From contig CALIAU010000014.1 of the NCBI GenBank assembly GCA_938045585.1, positions 62,001 through 126,000 of the forward strand: DNA of 64,000 nt. Reading direction: 5' to 3'. The translations under genes and the position numbers were made by a program. The notes beneath the pieces are model-generated. The model saw only the letters and a program-made list of their open reading frames with translations, was not told the origin of the DNA and did no database searches. Of this stretch, positions 24,813-32,298 are shown piece by piece. Position 1 is the stretch's first letter. Every line of letters begins with the position of its first letter. This DNA comes from an uncultured Saprospiraceae bacterium. GTDB lineage: Bacteria > Bacteroidota > Bacteroidia > Chitinophagales > Saprospiraceae.

Positions 24813-27689
24813 TTATCGAATCAAAGTAGCAGTTCCGTTAATTTCTTCTGTTATTGAGGAAACTTCATAGGTCGAATACCAAACATATACATCCCCTGGA
24901 GCTGGGTCACCATCCTTGGTGCCATCCCAAAGTTCTTCTGGGTCGTTTGTTTCAAACATTAGATTTCCATACTGATTATATATCCTCAATTCGTAATTAG
25001 AAACTGCAGAAGGACAGATAATAAATGGTCCAAAGAACTTATTGCTTTCCAAGTCCTCATCCATAGACATATTTCTTAAGCCAGGATATAAGGCATTTGG
25101 CCATCGTACAAAATTCTCTGTGTTTATATTTGGCGATACTGCGTTAGATGTATAATTCTGCTGACAGAAATCTGCTGTAACGATATATTCAGAATCAAAG
25201 TCGTCTACAAATATTTCAGCCTGGTTTGTTTGACCACTCGACCAAACAATATTGCTCAAGCCCGTAGGATCCTCTATACGGATTCTCAATAAGCCCGTCT
25301 CACATGAAATAGTATCGTCTGCAATTAATATAATATTAGTAGTTGGAAGATCATCCAAACCTATGGTTATCTCATCGCCTATCTCAAATTGGCAGGCATC
25401 TATTGCGAGTACACTGTAGGTGCCATAATCAGGAACAATTACATTTAAGTTATTGCCTATTTCATTTCCTGCCGCATCAAACCATCTCACATTAGAAAGA
25501 CCATCTGCAACAGGTCCATTTAATTCGAGCTGTAACTCGCCTGTTGCACAGGCTCTATCTACATCAAAGTCTATGTTGATTTCTTGTGGTTGTGGAAGAC
25601 CATTTGGTATTGTTATCTGATCTGCAATAATAAACCCACAGGTATCTACTGCTGAAAAGGCATAGGTTCCAAATTCTGTGACTATCGGATTTGGTCCCTG
25701 CAATTCCAGCAAAGGATTGCCTAATCCATCAAACCACATTATATTATTAAATATGCCACCAAACAATTGTAACTCTATAACTCCTTCGGCACAGTATCTA
25801 TCTATATTCCAAGCAAAGATGTAGTCTGCCGCTTCAATGTTAGGTGCAGAAAGATCAAGCGCCTGTGTTGCAAGGATTCCACATTGGTCTAAGACATCTA
25901 CAGACAAGGAGGTCATACCACCTGAATCTATTTGAACTGCTATCTGAGGCACGGTATCACCAGTACTCCAGTCTATACTGTAAGGCGCTAGACCTCCACT
26001 TGGGAAGGCAGCAACGCGTATGGTACGATCTGTACACCAAGATGAATCATCAATTTGTAAGGCAACCATGGTCGAGTCCAAAACCGAAATAGTTGCTGTA
26101 TCACACAGTGTAAAACAACCTCTTTCATCGTTTATCGTAACTTCTACTATGGGCATTCCTTCCTCTTCTACTTCTATGCTAGGTGTTGTTTCTTCCGTAT
26201 TCCATAGATAGGAATCAGCTCCTTCCACAAAGGCATCTTCAATTACAAAAATTGGATCATTTGGACAGAATGCTGTATCTACTAGAGTGATTGTAGGTAT
26301 ATCAAAACCTATCGCTCTTGCTACTGACTCTGCCATGTAATCTACTATCGCAGTATCCGCAACAGTTGTTAGTTCATATTCTCTCTGCCCAGTAGGCCAA
26401 TCGAAGATGATTGAATCTGGCAACATCTGCGCACATTGTTCTAACTCTGGTGCCATAGAACCTCCAGCATTCCCTAAAGAATCTGCAACGATTAAATGCG
26501 CTGCTAAAGTTCCTACTTCCGTCAAGTAAGTTCCCCAATACGCAGAGCCATCCTCAGCTATCGATTCTAACTCACCAACATTAAAATTCAAACCTAAAGT
26601 CCTAGGGTATAATTTACTCCAGATTAATTCTCCATCTGGATCTAGTTTAATCTTAAATGCATTGGAAGATTGAACCATATTATTAACAAAGACAACAACT
26701 TCTCCTGAAGCGACAATATTTCCGCTTTCCACTTCTGTTACATGATTTAAAAATGTTTGCACTCCAAGACCTCCCAGAACAATTTGTTTAGACCATAGCA
26801 AGTCTCCATCTCGGTCTGTTTTTAAAACAAAACCGTTTACAATACCTTGAAGGTTCTGATTAGTTCCTGCTAAAAGATAACTTGTATCAGAAAGCATTAG
26901 TACATCGTTTCCTACATTAAAGCCTCCTAAAGAATCAATATAATTTTTTGCCCATAGTGGATCTCCAATAGAATCTAATTTCATTAAAAGTCCATCTGCA
27001 AAATTAAATCCTAAATCGGTTGTCCATCCACCAATTAATAGTGAGGAATCCTCAACCATACTGGAACCAAAAGCCAAAGGACGTGCATTTACTCCCATTG
27101 AATCTGTTAACAAGACTCTATTTGCCCAATTTGCATCACCATTATCGTCCAAACTAAAACAATTCACTCCGTTTTCTCCACCCTCCAAAGAATAGGTAGT
27201 TGCACCAAGTAGTGTAAAATCCTCTCTACTTGTTATTGTAATTGGATAATTCACATTATCAAATTCGTACTCTTCGAACCCACCAAAACCTTTAGTCCAA
27301 ACCACATCTCCCTGCGGATCTAACTTAATAATCACGTGCTGGTTTTCTTGTCCCAATGTAGGATCCAAAATTATTGAAATGGCTAAACTATCATCTCTTA
27401 AACCTACAATTTCACCATCTAATACATATCTCCAATCCTCTTCAATGGTAATATCTCTGCTCCAAGTGGATTCTCCTTTAGGATCAAATTTTGTAACATT
27501 AAGTGCAGAAAAATTTCCTGCAAAGTCAATAACACCATTGTAGGCATAATACCCTCCTGTTGTCTGGGTTAATCCAAGTGCGATTTCCTGCCTCCCAGAG
27601 ACAGGATATGTACGATGAAAGTTAAACTGGGCACTTACTTCCTGAACAAAAAAGAAAGCCACTAAAATGAGACTTGATATGATTCTCAT
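24813..27689 (-). CDS. T9SS type B (gliding-motility-associated C-terminal) surface protein
   Basis: 958 residues. The signal peptide (MRIISSLILVAFFFVQEVSAQ) is followed to about residue 400 by repeated blade-like units of the form GDxxWxKxxxxxxG (for example GDVVWTKGFGG, GDPLWAKNYID, GDLLWSKQIVL), suggesting a beta-propeller. Several Ig/SprB-like domains follow (VALQIDDSSWCTDRTIRVAAFPSG and others). It ends with ELRIYNQYGNLMFETNDPEELWDGTKDGDPAPGDVYVWYSTYEV, the conserved gliding-motility-associated/type B T9SS sorting domain (residues about 905-950). It should be secreted and attached at the surface by the T9SS. Role unknown. Confidence 0.88.
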   Translation of the reverse strand: MRIISSLILVAFFFVQEVSAQFNFHRTYPVSGRQEIALGLTQTTGGYYAYNGVIDFAGNFSALNVTKFDPKGESTWSRDITIEEDWRYVLDGEIVGLRDDSLAISIILDPTLGQENQHVIIKLDPQGDVVWTKGFGGFEEYEFDNVNYPITITSREDFTLLGATTYSLEGGENGVNCFSLDDNGDANWANRVLLTDSMGVNARPLAFGSSMVEDSSLLIGGWTTDLGFNFADGLLMKLDSIGDPLWAKNYIDSLGGFNVGNDVLMLSDTSYLLAGTNQNLQGIVNGFVLKTDRDGDLLWSKQIVLGGLGVQTFLNHVTEVESGNIVASGEVVVFVNNMVQSSNAFKIKLDPDGELIWSKLYPRTLGLNFNVGELESIAEDGSAYWGTYLTEVGTLAAHLIVADSLGNAGGSMAPELEQCAQMLPDSIIFDWPTGQREYELTTVADTAIVDYMAESVARAIGFDIPTITLVDTAFCPNDPIFVIEDAFVEGADSYLWNTEETTPSIEVEEEGMPIVEVTINDERGCFTLCDTATISVLDSTMVALQIDDSSWCTDRTIRVAAFPSGGLAPYSIDWSTGDTVPQIAVQIDSGGMTSLSVDVLDQCGILATQALDLSAPNIEAADYIFAWNIDRYCAEGVIELQLFGGIFNNIMWFDGLGNPLLELQGPNPIVTEFGTYAFSAVDTCGFIIADQITIPNGLPQPQEINIDFDVDRACATGELQLELNGPVADGLSNVRWFDAAGNEIGNNLNVIVPDYGTYSVLAIDACQFEIGDEITIGLDDLPTTNIILIADDTISCETGLLRIRIEDPTGLSNIVWSSGQTNQAEIFVDDFDSEYIVTADFCQQNYTSNAVSPNINTENFVRWPNALYPGLRNMSMDEDLESNKFFGPFIICPSAVSNYELRIYNQYGNLMFETNDPEELWDGTKDGDPAPGDVYVWYSTYEVSSITEEINGTATLIR

Positions 27690-27801
27690 AGATATGAGTT
27701 TAATTATGCATTTTAAAACACTAAATATATAATATAATAGCTTCTCAATCTATTATACAGCGCTAAAGAAAGCGATTTTAGGCTCAATACGGACAGTAAA
27801 A

Positions 27802-29613
27802 TTACTCAGAATAGATTTCTGCTATGTGCGAAGCACATTTTTCCCGAATTACACGCCTTTTTAGCTTCAAAGTAGGTGTTAATTCAGAGGCAGTTCCATC
27901 TGTCTTAATTGGCTCCCAAGGCTGACAAATTAGCTTGAATTTCTTTACCTGCTCCACCTTACTAAAAAGAGGGTTTATCTTATCCACACAGGCCTGGACA
28001 CTGGCTATAACCTCAGGAGATTTTACCAGCTCCTCCATATTCGTCCAATTGATATTTTTTTGCTTGCAAAATTCTTGCAATGCCGCTTCCGAAGGAATAA
28101 TGAGTGCCGACACAAATTTCTTTCCATCTCCTACTACCATCACCTGTTCCACAAGAATATCTTCTTTCAATTTGCTTTCTATTGGCGCCGGAGCAACATA
28201 CTTACCACCAGAAGTTTTTAAAAGTTCTTTTTTCCTATCCGTAATTTTCAGATATGGCACTCCACCTGGACCATCGACTAACTTGCCAATATCTCCAGTC
28301 TTTAGATAACGCTTGCCTTCGATTTCCCTAAACACCTCTGCTGTTTTATCCGGCTTATTATAATACCCTTGCATTATATTAGGTCCTGCCGCTAAAATCT
28401 CCCCAGCACCTGGACCATAATTCTCTTCGTCCAAGTCGATATGCAAATCCACACTTTCAATCACTGGTCCCACCGTACCTATCTTCGCATATTGAAAATC
28501 ATTTACACTGATTGTGGGCGAAGATTCCGTCAAGCCATATCCTTCTAAAATCGGTATGCCTGCCGCACTAAACACACGCGCAATCTTTGCTGGCATAGGA
28601 GCTGCTCCCGTTACGATTCCCCTCAACTGTCCACCCAAGGCTGCTCTCCATTTACTGAATATGAGTTTGTCTGCAATCGCAAACTTAAAACCTGAAAGGG
28701 GTTGACCATGCTCATAATTATCGGTCATCTCTAAGGCCCAGAAAAATAGCTTCTTTTTTGCTCCTGTCAAGGAGAGACCCTTACTGTAAATCTTATCGTA
28801 TATCTTTTCTAGAAGACGTGGAACCGTTGTGAAAAAATTAGGCTTTACCGTCTGTAAGTCCCCCGTCTCTCCACCAAGATTATCCGTTCCTGTACAATAC
28901 ACCGTGTGCGCCTTATTTAAGTAACCATAAATTACTGCGCGTTCAAAAATATGACAGAAGGGTAAGAAACTTAATACATTTTCATTCTCGGTTGGCAATA
29001 GCGATTTACAGGTATCATCCACTACCGTTTTAATATTAGTATGTGTCAGCATAACCCCCTTTGGATTACCTGTAGTACCTGAGGTATAAATTATCGTTGC
29101 TAAGGCATCAGGATCTACCTCCGCTGCGGCAGCTTTTACCTCGGCTATTTTATTTTTAGAAAATAGACTCTCCCAAAACACTCTATCCGATCTCTGCTTA
29201 TCCATCGTAAAGATCTCTTTCAAAGACGGTGCTTCTTTTTGTGCCTCCGCTACCTTATCGAATAAATCAAGATCACCTACAAAGCAAGCTTTCACCTCAG
29301 CATCATTCAATATATATTTATACTCCTTCGGACTTATGGTAGGATACAGAGGAACATTGATAATCCCCAGTAACTGCGTAGCTATATCTACGATCAACCA
29401 CTCCGGTCTATTTTTGTAGCTTACGATAGAAATCTTATCTCCAGCCTTATAGCCTCTTTCCAATAAACCACTCGCCAATTCTTCGGCTGCATTTACAAGT
29501 TCTTCCGTGCTATAAAAGGACCAATCATTCCCCTTCTTCTGACCAATACTTTTTTTAAGTGGACTCTTTTCTTTTTGTTGATAGAGATAATCAAATAAGC
29601 GTGTAACTTTCAT
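27802..29613 (-). CDS. Long-chain fatty acid-CoA ligase (AMP-forming)
   Basis: About 603 residues from the preferred ATG at 29613 (MKVTRLFDYLYQQ); an ATG at 29640 would add nine residues. The adenylating family motifs are YTSGTTGNPKGVMLTH (P-loop), EGYGLTESSP, the LKTGDIG motif and ITDRKKELLKTSGGKYVAP. It activates long-chain fatty acids to acyl-CoA through an acyl-AMP at the membrane or cytosol. It fits with the acyl-CoA dehydrogenase and PlsC in this window. It stands alone, without adjacent beta-oxidation genes. Confidence 0.93.
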   Translation of the reverse strand: MKVTRLFDYLYQQKEKSPLKKSIGQKKGNDWSFYSTEELVNAAEELASGLLERGYKAGDKISIVSYKNRPEWLIVDIATQLLGIINVPLYPTISPKEYKYILNDAEVKACFVGDLDLFDKVAEAQKEAPSLKEIFTMDKQRSDRVFWESLFSKNKIAEVKAAAAEVDPDALATIIYTSGTTGNPKGVMLTHTNIKTVVDDTCKSLLPTENENVLSFLPFCHIFERAVIYGYLNKAHTVYCTGTDNLGGETGDLQTVKPNFFTTVPRLLEKIYDKIYSKGLSLTGAKKKLFFWALEMTDNYEHGQPLSGFKFAIADKLIFSKWRAALGGQLRGIVTGAAPMPAKIARVFSAAGIPILEGYGLTESSPTISVNDFQYAKIGTVGPVIESVDLHIDLDEENYGPGAGEILAAGPNIMQGYYNKPDKTAEVFREIEGKRYLKTGDIGKLVDGPGGVPYLKITDRKKELLKTSGGKYVAPAPIESKLKEDILVEQVMVVGDGKKFVSALIIPSEAALQEFCKQKNINWTNMEELVKSPEVIASVQACVDKINPLFSKVEQVKKFKLICQPWEPIKTDGTASELTPTLKLKRRVIREKCASHIAEIYSE

Positions 29614-29687
29614 ACAGACAAAATAGCATTTTCGCTTCATATTTTCGGAAATAGTAAATGTTTATTCTTTCCCATACTATTTCTTTG

Positions 29688-29790
29688 GGGCCTACCCTGC
29701 ATACACAGGGTCGCTACGTTACGGGTCTCGCAATTCTGCTCGGCCACAAGACAGGTCTTGTGTCTTAACAACCCTGCACATCGCTAGTCC
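29688..29790. other. GC-rich palindromic intergenic element with 8-bp hairpin
   Basis: This block holds CCCTG-CATACA-CAGGG (29695-29710) and a perfect 8-bp stem (CACAAGAC-AG-GTCTTGTG, 29745-29762) within an AT-rich gap. It differs from the REP-like element at 5324, although the GC-rich palindromic style is alike. It follows no U-tract and does not look like a terminator. It could be a REP relative or a structured RNA; function unknown. Confidence 0.45.
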
Positions 29791-29892
29791 AAGAAGGGAT
29801 TATTATAGTCTTTTTAGTATTCGTTATGTCCTTTTTGAAATCGGGCCACCCACCTAAGGATAAGTACTAAGTTTTTAATGATAACGGTCCAT

Positions 29893-30124
29893 AAAACCAG
29901 CACGAAGTGCAGAAACCAGCGAAGCAGAAACCAGCGAAGCAGAAACCAGCGAAGCAGAAACCAGCGAAGCGGAAACCAGCACGAAGTGAAAAAACCCGCG
30001 AAGCAAAACCCACACAAAGTGTAAAAACCCGCGAAGCAAAAACCCACGAAGCAAAAACCAGCGAAGCAAAAACCAGCGAAGCGGAAACCAGCACGAAGTG
30101 CAAAATCCCGCACAAAGTGCAAAA
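29893..30124. repeat. Array of about 14 mini-hairpin repeats (GAA/AAA triloops)
   Basis: Units of about 15 bases have the pattern AAACCA-GC-GAA-GC-AG. The core alternates between GC-GAA-GC, (G)CAC-GAA-GTG(C) and CAC/ACAC-AAA-GTG(T). Stems are 2-4 base pairs around a GAA or AAA triloop, and variants change both strands of the stem together. One of 14 units (near 30051) has a broken stem. The flanking unit is conserved (AAACC[AC]). Frames through the array are low-complexity Lys/Pro/Ala or their antisense and are not real proteins. Unit 15-bp periodicity keeps frames open by chance. Confidence 0.85.
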
Positions 30125-30127
30125 CCC

Positions 30128-30149
30128 TTTTAACACTACCGTGTTAAAA
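30128..30149. terminator. Palindromic hairpin at the end of the SCP2 gene
   Basis: A perfect 9-bp stem (TTTTAACAC and GTGTTAAAA) encloses a TACC loop. It immediately precedes the stop of the SCP2 gene read on the minus strand, and the arms provide U/A-rich ends. It is probably the terminator for that gene; the stem is AU-rich, so efficiency is uncertain. Confidence 0.65.
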
Positions 30150-30443
30150 CTATCCCACCAAAGACTGCAATTTCATTGCGAGTCCCATATCTCCTTTTAT
30201 TTTAATCTTACCACTCATCACCGCCATCATAGGATTAAGGTCACCAGCTTTGAGTTTTTGAAGAGTCTCGACACTTGTTGTAATCGTACAATCTGCTTCT
30301 TTATCTTCAGCAGAAACGACATTTGCATCGCCGGTGCCATCAATAAATATTGGGTTCTCGTCTAGGATAAACTTAAAGGTTGCTCCGAGAGGAGATATAT
30401 TGCCTGCTTGTTCTTGAATTTGGCTAATTACTTGATCTATCAT
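30150..30443 (-). CDS. SCP2 sterol-transfer-like domain protein
   Basis: 97 residues from the ATG at 30443 (MIDQVISQIQEQAGN). The single SCP2 domain shows ADCTITTSVETLQKLKAGDLNPMMAVMSGKIKIKGDMGLAMKL, the hallmark KxxG-DM segment that ends the domain. SCP2 proteins bind hydrophobic ligands such as acyl chains or sterols in the cytosol. An earlier upstream ATG at 30479 adds a non-conserved 12-residue extension, so I prefer 30443. It lies downstream of the mini-hairpin array in reverse orientation. Confidence 0.88.
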   Translation of the reverse strand: MIDQVISQIQEQAGNISPLGATFKFILDENPIFIDGTGDANVVSAEDKEADCTITTSVETLQKLKAGDLNPMMAVMSGKIKIKGDMGLAMKLQSLVG

Positions 30444-30596
30444 TGTAGAAATTTTAAAATCTGTTGCAATATACAACATATAGTTCTTAACTAAATTTCA
30501 AAGAGAAAGTTCCTAAAGCCGACAGAAATCCAGTTTAGTCAGTTATTTAACATTGCATGGCGAACCATTTATGCTCTATAAACATTTACTTAGTGT

Positions 30597-30854
30597 ATGT
30601 CTGATAAAGTATATAAACCTATCGCCTGCCAGCTGTATGATCAGCTGGAGATTCTTTCCATGCGGGGAGAAGAATGCACTATTCAATACCTGAATCAAGG
30701 TGAATCAAAAACTGCATCTGGTAAAATCGTAGATCTCTTTCCTATTTCTAGTGTGGAATATCTCAAATTAGATAGCGGTAAGACACTGCGCCTGGATATG
30801 CTGGTAAAAATAAACGACATCGATTTTTCTTGTGACAGTGCCTGCTCACACTAA
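30597..30854 (+). CDS. Rho-binding antiterminator (Rof-like)
   Basis: 85 residues: YKPIACQLYDQLEILSMR...CTIQYLNQGE...SVEYLKLDSGKTLRLDMLVKIN. This matches the layout of E. coli Rof (Sm-like fold, YxPI-x-C-xx-YD-x-LE start, RLDxI near the end). Rof binds Rho and blocks its RNA-binding surface, reducing Rho-dependent termination. An extra Cys-rich C-terminus (SCDSACSH) is present. It is the only plus-strand gene between SCP2 and the anti-sigma candidate, and its stop lies 23 bases from the convergent anti-sigma stop. Call is from remembered family pattern. Confidence 0.75.
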   Translation: MSDKVYKPIACQLYDQLEILSMRGEECTIQYLNQGESKTASGKIVDLFPISSVEYLKLDSGKTLRLDMLVKINDIDFSCDSACSH

Positions 30855-30876
30855 TTTCTTCTAAGAAATATTTCAA

Positions 30877-31671
30877 TTACAAACGACTAAGTAGCTCAGC
30901 CGCTTCTTTCGTATGATCCGCTTTTGGATTTGACGCGAGCGCATTGAGTAAGGTTTTTGCCGTATCCGTATTTCCAAGTTCCAGGAACGTCAGAGCCTGG
31001 TACCACACTCCATGATCAGTCAATAAATAATTATCAGAGTTCGCTACTTTTTTAAAGTCCTCTAAGGCCTCCGCATGCTTTCCCGATGCATATAAAGAAA
31101 CGCCTCTGTAAAGATTCCACTTTATGTCTTGCTTCTCCGCTAAGAATTTATCCAGATAGGGTATTACCTGCTCATATTGTTTCTGATTATACAATTCTGA
31201 CATTTCTTTAATTGCATCATCCGAAGTCCCTCTATCTGTAATCTCTAAGGGCATTGGTTCAAAATAAGAAGCCATAGGCACGGTAGACTTGTTAGGCTCT
31301 TTTGTGGAAGCCGTATAGGTAGTCACTGCAACTAATAGAGCTAAGAGAGTAACAATCAGTAGAAATATTTTTACCCAAGGCATGGAGCCTTTGCTTTGTA
31401 CTTGTATTGTATTGGATTGCGCGTTGTTTTCATTGATTTTGGACTTGGCGGTAGTTCTAGTTTTTGTTTTTTTGATATTACGCAATCTGTTGCGTACATC
31501 AGATACTTCGATTTGTTCGATACCGCGCTTAAGCGAACTGCGTAGCTTTAGTTCTTCTTGCAAAACAGGATGCTCATTGAGCAGACGTTCAAAGTCACTC
31601 TTCTCACTAGCGCTCATGCTATTCAGGATGTAGGCATCTATTTGCGTATCAAACTTATCTACGAGATCCAT
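30877..31671 (-). CDS. Membrane-spanning anti-sigma factor candidate with periplasmic TPR domain
   Basis: 264 residues. The N-terminal ~90 residues are cytosolic and resemble anti-sigma starts (DAYILNSMSASEKSDFERLLNEHPVLQEEL), with no zinc-binding HCC motif. A transmembrane helix covers about 99-118 (WVKIFLLIVTLLALLVAVTTY). The rest is a periplasmic TPR-like domain (residues ~135-264: KWNLYRGVSLYASGKHAEALEDFKK). The start overlaps the sigma factor gene by 13 bases, the classical arrangement for sigma/anti-sigma pairs. The periplasmic half is closely paralogous to the product of 36332-36907. The anti-sigma role is inferred from gene order and topology. Confidence 0.8.
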   Translation of the reverse strand: MDLVDKFDTQIDAYILNSMSASEKSDFERLLNEHPVLQEELKLRSSLKRGIEQIEVSDVRNRLRNIKKTKTRTTAKSKINENNAQSNTIQVQSKGSMPWVKIFLLIVTLLALLVAVTTYTASTKEPNKSTVPMASYFEPMPLEITDRGTSDDAIKEMSELYNQKQYEQVIPYLDKFLAEKQDIKWNLYRGVSLYASGKHAEALEDFKKVANSDNYLLTDHGVWYQALTFLELGNTDTAKTLLNALASNPKADHTKEAAELLSRL

Positions 31672-32258
31672 AATGTTGTTTTTATATGTGGTTCATTTGT
31701 CACCATCTCTCTTAATTGCTTAAGACATTTTGATTTTTTAGTTTTTGCAACCGATTCATTTGCATAGCCTAATTCTGTAGCAATTGCCTTCAGTTTCATT
31801 TCTTCAAAATAGAAGTACTTCAAAACCTTCTGACAGCCCTCTCCTAATTTCATAATGAGTTCGTTGAGCACGTTTGTTTCTTGGGTACGTTCCAAGACCT
31901 GCAAACTGCTTTCTGAAATATCAATAAAATCCTCATCGACATCCTCTATCTGCGCAAGCTTAGAACTTTTTCTAAGTTGATTAAACCAAAGGTTGCGAGC
32001 GACACTATAGATATAGGTATTCAACTTACATGTCAATTTAAATGACTTATCTCTTAGTTTACTGTGTAAGACAATCAGTGTATCCTGAAACACATCTTCT
32101 GCCTGCGTCTCTGTACCATTATTCTTATGCACTAAACTGTATACCGTATTTGCATAGCTATCATAGAGCAATGAAAATGCTTTGTCTTGGTCACGTTTAT
32201 CTACAGATTGCATCAAGTGAATAATCTGTGTTTCTTTTGCTGTATTGCTCTCTTTCAT
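31659..32258 (-). CDS. ECF-type RNA polymerase sigma-70 factor
   Basis: 199 residues from the ATG at 32258 (MKESNTAKETQ); a TTG at 32267 is the other option. Sigma region 2 spans about residues 25-95 (AFSLLYDSYANTVYSLV ... AEDVFQDTLIVLHSK ... YIYSVARNLWFNQLRK). Region 4 spans about 140-190 (CQKVLKYFYFEEMKLKAIATELGYANESVAKTKKSKCLKQL). It should direct transcription of a small regulon, possibly including its own operon. It follows the CHAT gene by 40 bases and overlaps the anti-sigma by 13 bases. Confidence 0.9.
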   Translation of the reverse strand: MKESNTAKETQIIHLMQSVDKRDQDKAFSLLYDSYANTVYSLVHKNNGTETQAEDVFQDTLIVLHSKLRDKSFKLTCKLNTYIYSVARNLWFNQLRKSSKLAQIEDVDEDFIDISESSLQVLERTQETNVLNELIMKLGEGCQKVLKYFYFEEMKLKAIATELGYANESVAKTKKSKCLKQLREMVTNEPHIKTTLWIS

Positions 32259-32298
32259 ATATAACAACTTAGAGCTAAAGGTAACACCTAGAATAGGA

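Noticed and set aside
29893-30124. CRISPR array.
   Set aside because: Units are about 15 bases, contiguous and without unique spacers; no cas genes are in the window.
29814-30365. Several long ORFs on both strands across the mini-hairpin array (up to 152 residues, K/P/A-rich).
   Set aside because: They arise because the repeat unit is 15 bases and keeps frames open; the peptides are low-complexity and one runs antisense through the SCP2 gene.
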